Shown here piece after piece: positions 24,351 to 34,352 of a stretch of 64,000 nt of DNA. Under the pieces are notes generated by a model. The model did not search any database and was not told the DNA's origin. It worked only from the letters and a program-made list of their open reading frames with translations. Made by a program: the position numbers and the translations under genes. Position 1 is the stretch's first letter. Each line of letters starts with the position of its first letter. This DNA comes from Prevotella sp. (GTDB taxonomy: Bacteria > Bacteroidota > Bacteroidia > Bacteroidales > Bacteroidaceae): positions 1-64,000 of the forward strand of contig JAFTQG010000025.1 of assembly GCA_017462915.1 (NCBI GenBank), read 5' to 3'.

Positions 24351-24382
24351 CAAAGGTAGGCATAATTTATCAAATGCGCAAA
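24351..24382 (-). promoter_or_regulatory. Early-family promoter, copy 6
   Basis: TTTG, 20 bases, TACCTTTG on the - strand, with spacer start CGCATTTGATAAA. It heads the long operon from 24311 to 15553. Confidence 0.88.
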
Positions 24383-24412
24383 TTTTTCGGCAATTATTTT
24401 TATCAAATACAC

Positions 24413-24449
24413 AAAAAAGGCCGCACGACCCATCGCGGGCAGTCCGGCC
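24413..24449 (-). terminator. Terminator of the structural operon
   Basis: GGCCGGAC and GTGCGGCC pair (one mismatch) on the - strand, followed by TTTTTT. It ends transcription coming from the tail genes. Confidence 0.75.
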
Positions 24450-24476
24450 AAGAGTTATTCACGTTATTACTCGAAC

Positions 24477-24881
24477 CTAAGATTTCAGGTTTAACCAGGC
24501 GAACCGCTGCCTGTGAGACAGGTAGCCCAGATCCTTCTCGTTGGCGTAAGCCTCCTGCTCAAAGAAGATATTTCGGTACGCCTTGTGAGCATCGCGGCAT
24601 TGCACTAATCGGCATAGCCATTCTATGCAGTACCACCATAGGAATAGAGGCAGGGCAAGGAATGACCACCAGCCGCAACCAATCAGAGAGAGAATAGCTG
24701 CCAGCACAAGGCCGACGGCCAGCATTTCCTTCTGCTGTTCAGCATGAATGTGCTCATGGTTGTTTACCACCGTATTGTAGTGGCTTGCAGCACTGTTTCG
24801 CACAAAGATGAACGGCCAAAGGCACATCGACAAGAATCCCTTGAATGGAATGATGTCGTTAAATACTAATCTCGTTTTCAT
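24477..24881 (-). CDS. Membrane protein with a HExxH-like motif
   Basis: A 134-residue protein. VNNHEHIHAEQQKEML contains HEHIH, which fits a HExxH zinc-binding motif, followed by two membrane segments (VGLVLAAILSLIGCGWWSF, ALPLFLWWYCIEWL) and a later FFEQEAYANEKD that could supply a third ligand. A membrane zinc peptidase-like role is possible. It is the last gene of the structural operon. The family is known only as a Bacteroidetes phage hypothetical, as far as I can tell. Confidence 0.5.
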   Translation of the reverse strand: MKTRLVFNDIIPFKGFLSMCLWPFIFVRNSAASHYNTVVNNHEHIHAEQQKEMLAVGLVLAAILSLIGCGWWSFLALPLFLWWYCIEWLCRLVQCRDAHKAYRNIFFEQEAYANEKDLGYLSHRQRFAWLNLKS

Positions 24882-24893
24882 CTTGCTTTGGTT

Positions 24894-25154
24894 TTAAGAT
24901 TTGAGCATTTCGTTGAAAGCGTCGATGACGCAAGGAGTGCAGTTGTCAACGAAGGAGCGAATAATCTCTACCTCGTTGGGGTCGTACTCGGTATCGGCAT
25001 TGCCGTTGTAAATCTTCAACGCAAGGGCATGAGCAGCTATGCCGCTGCCCTGCGTATAGACGAAGTTGGCAAACTCCTTACGCATATTCTGCGTAACACT
25101 GTTTTTCTTGTCGAGGTCGGTAAAGACCTTCACGGAATCGAAGTTGATTTTCAT
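24894..25154 (-). CDS. Hypothetical phage protein
   Basis: An 86-residue soluble protein (MKINFDSVKVFTDLDKKNSV), mainly helical. It follows the giant tail protein in the structural operon and may be a tail-related chaperone by position. Not recognised. Confidence 0.6.
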   Translation of the reverse strand: MKINFDSVKVFTDLDKKNSVTQNMRKEFANFVYTQGSGIAAHALALKIYNGNADTEYDPNEVEIIRSFVDNCTPCVIDAFNEMLKS

Positions 25155-25171
25155 AATGCTACTTTTTTATA

Positions 25172-28100
25172 TTACCAGTTATTATCTCTAAATGCTCCAA
25201 TAATCAAACCAGGACTTGCCCCTGACGGAGTGGGATTCAGTATAGATGTAGGAGCTTGGAATACTTCTGCTATTTCTCCTCCTGCCCATTCTACCCAATA
25301 ACCATTTTGTATGATATACGCAGACACCTTATCATTGCCATTAACGACAAGGACTCTTTGTGATGTAGCCATTGACAGCTGATAATACTGATTTGACGTC
25401 TGTCTCAAAATGATAACGTCAACAGGGAATCCTGCTGTTCCTGATGCGTAGTCATAGCGCGGAGAATAGCATGGTATGACGTATGTCGTTTTGTTGTCAA
25501 GGGTTTTGCTTGTTAGCGGTATATAGATACCCGAAGCATTGCCCTCAAATCCCTTCACATAAACGTAGGCATAAGAGCCGTAAACAACCATGCAAGAGCG
25601 CTCTCTCGCTCCAAAAATTCCTCGGCACCAAATATCTGCTGCATAGAATCTGTAAGAACGATTATCTTTAGTACCATTGGCATAGAGGTCGCCTTCAAAC
25701 CACAGGTTGCCATCTGAACCAAAACGGATAGCACCAACTATGGTGCCACTATCATTTACGCAATTCAGTCTTTTGAAGGAGCCTGAGACACCGCTCAAAG
25801 TTCCTTCAAATGTACTATCACCACTAATAACACACCCAGAAGCATACATCTTTCCTGTCAGAGACACACGGAACGGCGCATTTGCTCTATTGGCATAAGT
25901 CGCTCCCACCCACAGAGGAAAGTCGTTATCACCACCTTCTGCTCCACCCATGCCAGCGGCCACAATACCATTGGAGTTTGTCACCAGTATGCGGTTAGTC
26001 TGAGCAAAGTTGATGACGGCATTTTCTGCCATGATGAAGTCAGTAGCGATGAACTTCAGATAATCGGCCTGTTCCCAATGCGCAGTGTCGTTGTATGGCT
26101 GTGCCGTGGAGTAGTAGCCCTCGCTCGTCGTGCGCTGTTTCATGCGCCAGTAGGTATAGGCCCCGCTTGCAGACTTCCTGGCTCTCACCACATGGCGAAC
26201 CCCAGTACCGCCTCCGAAGAAGTAGTAGGTTGATTTGTCGCCCTGCGTACTGGCTACCCAGTTGCCTACAAAGACATGCTGAATATCCTCAGCCTTGCGG
26301 TCATTGCTGCTCTCGATCCAGTCCGTCGCTGCCGTCCCTTCCTCCAGCTTCGGCATGGAAATCCAACAGTAGTGCGAATACTGTGCAAGTCTGAACAGCA
26401 CTCTATACTCCGCTGAAGAACTGAGTGAAGAAGGGGTCTTGAATGTCACAGAGTGGCGAAGTGTTCCAGCGCTCATCTGCCAAAGTACAGAACCATCGTC
26501 AGTGAAATTAACTACTGTGCCGTCATGCACATTCTCCTGCACACCGTTCACTGTCACGACATGGCCAGTGTTAGAATCCTGCAGGGAGCCGCGCGAAGTG
26601 AATTTCTTGCCGTCAACGTACCACGGTGCCGATGCAGAATGCTGAACGGCCTGCCCGTTGTCCGAACGGTTGAGGTAAGTGTTCAGCTTGCAACCTCGGT
26701 CTAAGCGTATCAACGTGATATACGCCCTGTGGTTGATGTCAGAATATGAGTTCTGCGTCTCGCTGCCATCAGTGAGGTACACATAGCCACAAACGCGGAA
26801 AAGAGCGGCTGACGTACCCGTGTTTGTCAGCTTGAAAGATTTTGTCTCTGACGAGGTGCTTGTGAAGTCAATGCTCTTTGTCATTCCTCCACCCCAATCG
26901 TCGCGGAAGCCGAATACACGCAGGAATACAGATGTTGAATAGCAACGACCCGTAACGGTTATAAGTGCCGACTGTCCCGGATCCAGCCAGAAGCTCCTTC
27001 GTGATGCTCCTATCTGCCAGTAGCTGCCACCATCAGAACCATTATACACGGAACTGGTCAACAAATCCTGATAAGACACCATTGCTCCATAGAACGATAA
27101 CGTGTACCAGGTGTTAGGCTTTAGCTTCTGAACAGTGCCGTACTTGTAAACTTTCTGCTGCAGTAGCTCCGTATATTGATCCTCCCAGACGGGAGTGCCG
27201 CCGAATGAATTGTGGTTGCCTATGGTTTTCTGGCCGATTGCGCCGTTCTTGTGGTCCCATGCTTCCATTTCTCCCTCAGAGTTGAAAGCGGTATCATCGA
27301 GAAGGTTCTCATGCACTCCGTCGATGAACTGAGCGAACAGCACGACCTCGTAGGTCACGTTTGTACTCTTGGTGTAGGTAGTCTTTTTCCGCTGCCAGAG
27401 GTAGTGGTTCACGTCACTCAGACCTGCCTCAGTTGGATAGCTGCTGGAACCCTCGTTTATCCACCCGCTGTCGGTGTTCGACGGCTGCACGAAGTTCGTG
27501 GTGAACATTCGGGCAATGGTTACGGTGTCTATGCCGTTGCCTTCATCACCTCCATCACCCTTGCTGCCGTCTCGCAGCAGGGGTATCGTCTCGCGGTCGA
27601 GGCGGGTGCCGCTGGTACGGTTGCCACGCCACAGCTCAAGCACGATATTCTTGTAGGTTGAAGCATGAGAAGTGTTGATGTTCAGGAAGCCGGCCCAGTT
27701 CGTGGTGGGGTTTGCTATACTGTCCCAGCCATAATAGATGTTATAACCACTCAGAGAGTTATGGTTTGTGATTGTCGAGCCGACAATCTTCTGTATCTGG
27801 CACGTCAGCTGGAAGCTGCCTGTCAGGTTTCCGTTGCTGTCGCGCTGGAACTGGAAGGAAGTGTAGTTCGGCAAAAGCTGGTACAGCTCTGCATCAGCAC
27901 CTTTTCCTCCGCTCTTGACAGCACACACGGTAAAGACAGCCTCACGGGTGCCGTAGGTGGCGTGAACAGCAGTAAAGGTAATCTCCGTAATCTCAGCCGG
28001 CTGGGTGTTCTGGTCGATCGTCACGATAGGAGCCGACTTGTTATCGGTGTTGACATGGAAGCCGCTTGGCAACGAGCCAACGGAAATCTCGCAAGCCGAA

Positions 28101-31100
28101 GTGACGGCTCCCGTGCCGTAGTAGGCTTCGAGGCCGAATGTAAGCTGTATCTGGGACTCCACCTTGCCCTCCGTATTCACGGGGATAGCAGCCATTTCGT
28201 TGTCAATATCGAGGATGAAGGCACTCGTACCGTTGGAACCCTTCTGTCCGTCGGCTACCACTGGCACTGTCTCTTTGTCGATAAGGCCAGTAAGTCCGCT
28301 TTCCGAGGTCAGATAGCTCTGGGTGTTCTTACAGAGGAAGAACTGCACCTTACTATACGTCGCCACGCTGAAGCCCGTCAGGTAGCTGCTCTTGTATGAC
28401 ACATAGTTGTAGATGTAGCCCCAGCCGGACGAGCGGTTATATCTTCTGAAGTAGATGCTGTAGCCATCCACGGCTCCCGTAGCATCGTCAACAGTAGTTG
28501 GCGCTGCTGTGCCTGCCTTCTTGATGTAGCCACATTTCAGCGTTGCCGTCGAGGGGTTGTAGCCTCCCGAATCCGTCCTGCCAACAGATATTTGCGACTC
28601 TGAGGGCAGCAGCTCATAGAGCACGGCATCCTCACCCTTGCCGCCCGACTTCACGGAAGCAATGGAAAACACAGCTTCGCGCTCTCCGTAGTCGCTATGC
28701 GTCACCTTGAAGCGAAGTTCCGTAATCTCCGCCGGCTGGGTGTTGGCAGCAATGGTGATGCGCGGGTTGCTCTTCTGCGTCGTGGTGTCAACGGTGAAGC
28801 CGCTGGGAGCAGTGCCGCTAAGAGCAACGGTACAGTCGTCTATCACATTCGTCTGGCCATAGAAGGCACCGATGTTGAACGAAAGTTGTATCTGGTTGAC
28901 CACCTTTCCTTCCTGGCTGATAGGAATTGAGGTCATTTCGTTGTCTATATCCACGACAAACGGTGTCTCTCCGTCGTCGCCCTTCTGTCCTTTCTGCCCT
29001 TCCTTCGTGATGGGTATCGTCTCGCGGTCGAGGCGGGTGACCTTCGTATTGCCGTTCATCTTCCAAAGCTCGATGACCAGCTGTGTGTAGTTGGCGGCAT
29101 TGGAGGCGTTCACGGTGATAGTGCCGCCTACGTTGATTTTGTTTGACGGAGTGGTCACGTTTCCGTAGCCATAGAACACGTTATAGCCGGAGAGTGAGGA
29201 AAGGATTGTAGAGTCGTTTTCCTCCGTCCGCTTCACCAGGCAGGTGATGACGTTGTTCTCGATGATAAGGCTACCGCTGCTGTTTCTGGCGAAGGACAGC
29301 GTGCTCGGTGTAGGCATGAGCTGATAGATAATCGGCGACACGCCCGGCTCGCCACTCGCCTGCGGCTGAATGGTGAAGCGTATCGTCTTGGAGCCACGCG
29401 AGCAGACTCCGGTAATATCAATGAAGATAGTCTTTTTGTAGGCAAAGGACGTGCTGCCCATGGTGACGGTGACTTTTCCCGTTTCGGTGTCGGTGGTAAC
29501 GGCAACCTCCGAACCGCAGGCTGTGCCGTCCTCGTAGGTCTTGGTTGCGGAGAATCCTGTCAGCGTCAGCGGTGACACGCCGTAGTACATCGTCGCTTTG
29601 GTCTCTCTGTTGATGGCCGTGCTGATCTTGCCGTCGCTGTCAGTGCCGAAAGCGTCTGTGTCGTTGTCAAGGTCAATGACAAAGGCAGACTCTCCAGGGG
29701 CACCATTGAGACCGTCCTTGTTGATTGGCAGCGTCTCACGGTCCACGATATTACTGTCTGCCACTGACGATGCAGAAGCGGCCGTTGTCAGCACGAACTC
29801 GTAGGCGATATGCGTCGTGCTGTTAGGGATAGTCAGATAGAAGTTGGCCGATGAAAGGTCTTTCATCCATGACCATGAGCCTGCCGTGCCGTTGGCCTGT
29901 ATCGGGCGGTAGAGAATGTTATACTTGCTGTCGATGCTCTGCAAGTCAGCCTGCTTGTCACCGACATGCTTCTCTATCGTCGCTCCCGTGGTCTTGGTGT
30001 AGCCGCAGCGGACGTTCACCGATGAAGGGGTCAGCACATTTGACGAGTTGCGGGCAAAGGAAACCTCCGTACATGAGAGCAACAGCTGGTAGATGCTCGG
30101 CGACACGCCGGGCTGTCCGCTCTTTACCACGTTGGCCGTGAAGGAGGCTCTGTAGGTGTTCCCGCCATAGCTGACAGGAATGGAAGCGATGTACTTCTCT
30201 GCTCCCAGCGTAGTGCCGGCAGGTATCGTCCATTTCACCTCCACATATTCGCTGTTCGTTGTCAGCACGGGGGTCACTCCAGCAATCTTGATATTAGCAA
30301 CGGTGGGTGCCGTACCCTGCGCCGTGATGTTCGTCGAACCCTTGTAAAGCCTGTAGTTGGTGGTCAGCACCACAGCAGCCAGCGTCTTGCCCGTGGAGTC
30401 TGCGGGAATGCTATCCATTTCGTTGTCGATGTCAAGGACTATCGAGTCATTGCCGTTCTTACCCCATACCGTAGGGCCGTCAACGATGTACTCCGTCTCG
30501 GTGTTGCCGTGACCATCGACGTACACGGTTCTGCAGCAGCGCCACAGGTAGGGCACGCTCTCGCTATAGCCTGCAGCATTGAGGGCCTTCCACTCGTTCC
30601 ACTGTGCAGCGGTGGCAGGGGTGGCAGGCTGGCTGTTGCTGCTCGTCGCCTTGAAGCGGTAGTCCTGCGACTGTATGCCCCTGCCGTCAACGCCTTGCCC
30701 ACCTTCAGCCACGACGCTGATAGTGTGTCGCTCGATCTCCACGGCTCCATACCACAGGGAAAAGACGATGACGGACACTCCGGCGGTCGAGACATTGCTG
30801 CCAAGGGTGTAGGTGGAGGTCGTGGTGTCTTTCGTCACCTTGATAGAATAGCCAGTAGGCACGGTGCTCTGTGTGTCAGCCGTGCCGTCGGCATTCCTCT
30901 TCACCAGCGCACAGGTGACATTGGCTGGCGTTCTGTTGTCATTCTCGTCCTTGATAATAGCAGAATGAGAGGGCACCAGGTCATAGTCGATACCGTTCTG
31001 ACCCATCGAGCCAGCGAACTCCACCACGGGGTCGAGGTGTGTGCCGTCGGTGAGCCATGTAATGGTCTTGTGCCATAGGTACGGGGCGGCGGGTGTCGTC

Positions 31101-31261
31101 TTTGGCGTGGGGTCGCCGGCTTCCACGAACTGCCAGCGGCTATCATCGACAGCTGGCTGTGTGCCTGTTGCCTCTACAATGTAAAAGTTGTCTATATGGT
31201 CAACGCTCACCGTCGGCTTCTGCGCGGTAATGGTGAACGTGTTGGAAATGACATTCTTCAT
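25172..31261 (-). CDS. Large tail tip/fibre protein with repeated modules
   Basis: A 2029-residue virion protein. Four repeats of about 245 residues are marked by DIDNEM-like blocks near residues 277, 530, 772 and 1019 and by xGxGxDxxLYxLLPS blocks between them, a layout like stacked Ig-like modules of fibre shafts. Residues around 1330-1650 resemble carbohydrate-binding beta domains (LKPNTWYTLSFYGA, SSEYRVLFRLAQYSHYCW-like pieces). The C-terminal region has fibre-type segments (GDSTFEGTLSGVSGSFKRLN). It shares its first residues (NxISNxFxITA) with the protein at 31327, so the two probably dock in the same way. It most likely contacts the host surface. Confidence 0.72.
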   Translation of the reverse strand: MKNVISNTFTITAQKPTVSVDHIDNFYIVEATGTQPAVDDSRWQFVEAGDPTPKTTPAAPYLWHKTITWLTDGTHLDPVVEFAGSMGQNGIDYDLVPSHSAIIKDENDNRTPANVTCALVKRNADGTADTQSTVPTGYSIKVTKDTTTSTYTLGSNVSTAGVSVIVFSLWYGAVEIERHTISVVAEGGQGVDGRGIQSQDYRFKATSSNSQPATPATAAQWNEWKALNAAGYSESVPYLWRCCRTVYVDGHGNTETEYIVDGPTVWGKNGNDSIVLDIDNEMDSIPADSTGKTLAAVVLTTNYRLYKGSTNITAQGTAPTVANIKIAGVTPVLTTNSEYVEVKWTIPAGTTLGAEKYIASIPVSYGGNTYRASFTANVVKSGQPGVSPSIYQLLLSCTEVSFARNSSNVLTPSSVNVRCGYTKTTGATIEKHVGDKQADLQSIDSKYNILYRPIQANGTAGSWSWMKDLSSANFYLTIPNSTTHIAYEFVLTTAASASSVADSNIVDRETLPINKDGLNGAPGESAFVIDLDNDTDAFGTDSDGKISTAINRETKATMYYGVSPLTLTGFSATKTYEDGTACGSEVAVTTDTETGKVTVTMGSTSFAYKKTIFIDITGVCSRGSKTIRFTIQPQASGEPGVSPIIYQLMPTPSTLSFARNSSGSLIIENNVITCLVKRTEENDSTILSSLSGYNVFYGYGNVTTPSNKINVGGTITVNASNAANYTQLVIELWKMNGNTKVTRLDRETIPITKEGQKGQKGDDGETPFVVDIDNEMTSIPISQEGKVVNQIQLSFNIGAFYGQTNVIDDCTVALSGTAPSGFTVDTTTQKSNPRITIAANTQPAEITELRFKVTHSDYGEREAVFSIASVKSGGKGEDAVLYELLPSESQISVGRTDSGGYNPSTATLKCGYIKKAGTAAPTTVDDATGAVDGYSIYFRRYNRSSGWGYIYNYVSYKSSYLTGFSVATYSKVQFFLCKNTQSYLTSESGLTGLIDKETVPVVADGQKGSNGTSAFILDIDNEMAAIPVNTEGKVESQIQLTFGLEAYYGTGAVTSACEISVGSLPSGFHVNTDNKSAPIVTIDQNTQPAEITEITFTAVHATYGTREAVFTVCAVKSGGKGADAELYQLLPNYTSFQFQRDSNGNLTGSFQLTCQIQKIVGSTITNHNSLSGYNIYYGWDSIANPTTNWAGFLNINTSHASTYKNIVLELWRGNRTSGTRLDRETIPLLRDGSKGDGGDEGNGIDTVTIARMFTTNFVQPSNTDSGWINEGSSSYPTEAGLSDVNHYLWQRKKTTYTKSTNVTYEVVLFAQFIDGVHENLLDDTAFNSEGEMEAWDHKNGAIGQKTIGNHNSFGGTPVWEDQYTELLQQKVYKYGTVQKLKPNTWYTLSFYGAMVSYQDLLTSSVYNGSDGGSYWQIGASRRSFWLDPGQSALITVTGRCYSTSVFLRVFGFRDDWGGGMTKSIDFTSTSSETKSFKLTNTGTSAALFRVCGYVYLTDGSETQNSYSDINHRAYITLIRLDRGCKLNTYLNRSDNGQAVQHSASAPWYVDGKKFTSRGSLQDSNTGHVVTVNGVQENVHDGTVVNFTDDGSVLWQMSAGTLRHSVTFKTPSSLSSSAEYRVLFRLAQYSHYCWISMPKLEEGTAATDWIESSNDRKAEDIQHVFVGNWVASTQGDKSTYYFFGGGTGVRHVVRARKSASGAYTYWRMKQRTTSEGYYSTAQPYNDTAHWEQADYLKFIATDFIMAENAVINFAQTNRILVTNSNGIVAAGMGGAEGGDNDFPLWVGATYANRANAPFRVSLTGKMYASGCVISGDSTFEGTLSGVSGSFKRLNCVNDSGTIVGAIRFGSDGNLWFEGDLYANGTKDNRSYRFYAADIWCRGIFGARERSCMVVYGSYAYVYVKGFEGNASGIYIPLTSKTLDNKTTYVIPCYSPRYDYASGTAGFPVDVIILRQTSNQYYQLSMATSQRVLVVNGNDKVSAYIIQNGYWVEWAGGEIAEVFQAPTSILNPTPSGASPGLIIGAFRDNNW

Positions 31262-31326
31262 TCTTCTTCTGCTTTATATAGGGTTGAGTATGATGAAAGG
31301 AGGCAGGGCGCTATACCCTGCGCTCC

Positions 31327-32427
31327 CTAAGAGGCGGTGACGATGCCGAACACCTTATAGCCGCATCTGGCTATGAGGTCGTAGGGGAACTGTGCAGTAC
31401 CCTTGTTGCCGCTGACGGACACGGACGGCACACCGCTGGTTATCTCGTTCTGCTCGCCGTCGTAGAGGTGCAGCACGAAAGAGGTGTACTGGGTGTTGAT
31501 GTTGGTGCTGTCCTCCATCGTGGCCACCCACATCGTCACGGTACACGTCTCGCCGGGTGCCAGCTGTCCGCTGAAATCGGCATTGTTGGCGTTCATGGAG
31601 ATATACAGATACTCCGGGTCCTGTGTGTCGTCGATAGACGAGAAGGCCGTGGCCACGCGGTTGTTGAAGCCTGCATCGGTGAAGAAGTCACAGCGCACCA
31701 TGAGGTTATCCACGAAGTCGGCACCCATGAACGATGCCTGGCGGGCGTTCCTCAGCGTCACATACTCGTCACCCGTGCCTGCGTTGAACCACTTACAGAA
31801 CCACGAGGCCGGCGACTGTCCGTCCTCGGCATAGAGCGAAGCCTTGATAGTCACGGACTGGTCCTGCGAGCTGATGATGGCCGACTCAGGAGAGAGCAGG
31901 CCGAGGAAGCCCTGCGAGGTCATCTGCGCAATCTTCACGTCCACCTGGCAGTGGAAGGCCATCTGCTTGCCTGCTACCTCCACGCTACCCTTGAAGCCTA
32001 TGGTGTCAAGGTCAACATTCGTGGCAGAGGCAAGGTTGCTGATAACCGTCAGGCACGGCACGGAATATGTCGTACCGCCAAGGTTGGCCGTCGTCGTCCC
32101 TTTCTGGAACAATGGCGCATTGTCGGCATCCTTGAAGTTTGTGCTCTTACCCTGTGCGTCGAACTCTATCACGACATCGTTGTAGAGCCACTGCCCGTTA
32201 TTGATGCCTGCTGCGGTGACATAGGACACGCCACGGCGGGCAACGAGGTACACGATGGGCTGGTCGGGATTCGGGTCGTCGGTCGTCGCCTTCCAGTTGG
32301 GGATAGCCTTGCCCGTGTTGGCGTTGAAGTTCTGCGACAACGTGCCGCTGATGCGCAGCGACCCTTGTATGGTCACTCCTTCCTGGATGGCCGTAATGCA
32401 GAAATGATTGGAGATAGCGTTTGGCAT
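31327..32427 (-). CDS. Tail/fibre structural protein
   Basis: A 366-residue beta-rich protein beginning MPNAISNHFCITAIQEGVT, similar at its N-terminus to the giant fibre protein and in overall style to the protein at 37630. A sandwich-like modular composition (SAIISSQDQSVTIKASLYAE, GETCTVTMWVATMEDSTN) suggests Ig-like domains. It is part of the tail operon. The exact role is not assigned. Confidence 0.6.
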   Translation of the reverse strand: MPNAISNHFCITAIQEGVTIQGSLRISGTLSQNFNANTGKAIPNWKATTDDPNPDQPIVYLVARRGVSYVTAAGINNGQWLYNDVVIEFDAQGKSTNFKDADNAPLFQKGTTTANLGGTTYSVPCLTVISNLASATNVDLDTIGFKGSVEVAGKQMAFHCQVDVKIAQMTSQGFLGLLSPESAIISSQDQSVTIKASLYAEDGQSPASWFCKWFNAGTGDEYVTLRNARQASFMGADFVDNLMVRCDFFTDAGFNNRVATAFSSIDDTQDPEYLYISMNANNADFSGQLAPGETCTVTMWVATMEDSTNINTQYTSFVLHLYDGEQNEITSGVPSVSVSGNKGTAQFPYDLIARCGYKVFGIVTAS

Positions 32428-32442
32428 ATTCTTTCTTCTTTT

Positions 32443-32949
32443 TTAGATTCTACTTACTATGAGGCACATTGTCAGCGTCAGCCAGCAGACGCCCTCGATA
32501 AGGAACACTCCCTTGCCGATGATGCGCTTTTCCACCGTCCAAGGAAAGACCGGGAAGCTGATGACAGCGACATACAGCGGCCAGGTTATGAGCCACCATG
32601 GGCTGATGAACGCCACGCAGACCTGTGAGAGGATGCCGGCAGCGATGGCCAGCGCATAGTGGGCGGTGTTCTTCTCGTTCTTCACCAACGGCATGGCTCC
32701 ACAGAAAGCGAGGCAGGCCACGGTGAAGAAGCCGACAAACTTCCAGCTCTCAGGCATGGCCTCCAGCAAGGCAGGAGCGATACAGAAGGCTACGAGGAAC
32801 AGCCAGAGCGTCCATAGCCACTGCCCTGCTTTCGGCAGGTCATAGACCATTGCGGACACGGACTCCGGCAGCTCTCCCTTGCTCCAGATGGCCGTGCCCA
32901 CGTAGGACACGACCAAGAGGATAGAGAATATCAGCATTGCTGTTACCAT
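32443..32949 (-). CDS. Multi-span membrane protein in the tail operon
   Basis: A 168-residue protein with about five hydrophobic segments (AMLIFSILLVVSYVGTAIW, WLWTLWLFLVAFCIAPALL, FVGFFTVACLAFCGAMPLV and two more). It is unusual within a structural operon. It may alter the host membrane, for example in superinfection exclusion together with the lipoprotein encoded just upstream. That is inference. Confidence 0.6.
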   Translation of the reverse strand: MVTAMLIFSILLVVSYVGTAIWSKGELPESVSAMVYDLPKAGQWLWTLWLFLVAFCIAPALLEAMPESWKFVGFFTVACLAFCGAMPLVKNEKNTAHYALAIAAGILSQVCVAFISPWWLITWPLYVAVISFPVFPWTVEKRIIGKGVFLIEGVCWLTLTMCLIVSRI

Positions 32950-32951
32950 AG

Positions 32952-33623
32952 CTATTCCTGTTTAGGTTCGGAAAAAGCAGGGTTCCATGTCCGTATCTCA
33001 CCTGTCACCGCATCGATGAATAGCACGTCGAACACGTCGCCGAACACCCACTGCGGGTTGCAGTCCTTCGGGCCTACAGGCAATCGGAGCGTGAGGAAGT
33101 TGCAGTCCTTTGGTAGTATGCCGTTCCATTCTTTCAGTCTATTCAGCGCATCCTCGGCACTGAGCTTGATAGGTGCGTTGCTCATGTCTTTATCCTCAAT
33201 CCACACGTCACTAATAGGGTATGGGATTTGCGTGCCATAGACTACATGGTCGGTGATGTATTGCACCTGCGGGCCAAACTTGTTGCTCCAATAGTAAAAC
33301 ACGTCGCGGATGCTGACAATGTGCAGGTCGTCGATGTTCTCGGCGGTCACGGTGTCGTTGAGAATAACGAGCGAGTTGCGCCACTGATAGTTGTTCAGGG
33401 CGATTTCGTGGCCTTGCTCCTTCAGGAACTGGATGATGTTGTACATCTTCTGGCGATGAAGGGCCTGAATGTGCGAAACACCAGCGGTGAAGTCCTGCAC
33501 AACACCGCCAAAGTCATGGTACACGGTTTCCTGCTTCTTGTTTTCGGACTGGCAGGAAGTACAGCCCGTAGCCATGATGCTGACTATCGCCAGCAGGAGG
33601 CTGAGAATGATTGACTTTTTCAT
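32952..33623 (-). CDS. Phage-encoded lipoprotein
   Basis: A 223-residue protein with a clear lipoprotein signal (MKKSIILSLLLAIVSIMATG, then CTSCQS), so it should be lipidated at Cys21 and exported. The C-terminal part (SAEDALNRLKEWNGILPKDC and VLFIDAVTGEIRTWNP) resembles PepSY-like repeats in style. Located with a membrane protein in the tail operon, it could block receptor access or DNA entry by related phages. The role is inferred from type and place only. Confidence 0.7.
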   Translation of the reverse strand: MKKSIILSLLLAIVSIMATGCTSCQSENKKQETVYHDFGGVVQDFTAGVSHIQALHRQKMYNIIQFLKEQGHEIALNNYQWRNSLVILNDTVTAENIDDLHIVSIRDVFYYWSNKFGPQVQYITDHVVYGTQIPYPISDVWIEDKDMSNAPIKLSAEDALNRLKEWNGILPKDCNFLTLRLPVGPKDCNPQWVFGDVFDVLFIDAVTGEIRTWNPAFSEPKQE

Positions 33624-33649
33624 ATTTCCTTGTATAAAAGGTTTGCGGA

Positions 33650-34327
33650 TTATTCACCAAAGACTGGCTGCTCGGGGTAGCCGGCCTTGTAGTCGTAGTT
33701 GAGGATTGCCGACACGTCGGTGAGCTGTGCCACCGCTGCCTTGTGCGATGCCGTGCGGTCGTAGCACTGGATGGCATAGAACTCCAGGGTGTCGAGCATC
33801 TGCAGCCCTGCATCCGGGGCAAGGGGTACGGCCACGCCCAGCTCCTCGAAGACGAGGTTAGAGGTTTCCACATTGTGGGCCTGCTCAGTAAGGAAGCGCT
33901 GCTTCAGCTGTGCTCTCTTCTCGGCAGGGAGCCATGTCTTGACCTGCCCGATGGCAAAGCCGTTGACCTCGTCGCTCTGGTCGTAGGCATTGATGCGGGC
34001 AAGGGCGATACGGCGGGCAAGGGCTACCTCGTCGCCGACAGGCTTGCCGTTCTGCACCTCTGACAGCAGCGTGAGAGCGGCCTGTTCCTCGGCTTTGTAC
34101 TCGTCAAAGCCTGCCTCCAGCAGAGCGGCCTTGATGCGGTCAACTGTAAGGGGCTGCTCCACACGGACGATATGGGCGAGAAAGACGGTGCGCGTCTCGG
34201 CCTCCTGGCCCTCACCTTGGTTCACAACTTCCGTACTCTCCTCGATGTCGAAGTTGATACGGGCAACAGAGCCTTCCGGCTCAATGAGCGCGGGGCGCTC
34301 GGTGAAAATTGTCTTTTTTGGTTCCAT
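33650..34327 (-). CDS. Tail-operon protein, hypothetical
   Basis: A 225-residue protein. The N-terminus is beta-rich (VARINFDIEESTEVVNQG), then helical (RIKAALLEAGFDEYKAEEQA). Small proteins of this kind at the end of fibre genes in Bacteroidales phages are often annotated as DUF4376-like, but I cannot confirm it. It lies directly downstream of the DGR reverse transcriptase and does not look like Avd. Confidence 0.5.
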   Translation of the reverse strand: MEPKKTIFTERPALIEPEGSVARINFDIEESTEVVNQGEGQEAETRTVFLAHIVRVEQPLTVDRIKAALLEAGFDEYKAEEQAALTLLSEVQNGKPVGDEVALARRIALARINAYDQSDEVNGFAIGQVKTWLPAEKRAQLKQRFLTEQAHNVETSNLVFEELGVAVPLAPDAGLQMLDTLEFYAIQCYDRTASHKAAVAQLTDVSAILNYDYKAGYPEQPVFGE

Positions 34328-34352
34328 ATTATTTGCTTTTGGGGGTTGATGA

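Noticed and set aside
27212-29090. Long open frames on the + strand opposite the giant fibre gene
   Set aside because: Shadows caused by codon use of the - strand gene. No promoter, leader or protein features.
31468-32628. 386-codon frame on the + strand
   Set aside because: Lies opposite two recognised structural genes and has the arginine/histidine-rich look of an antisense frame.
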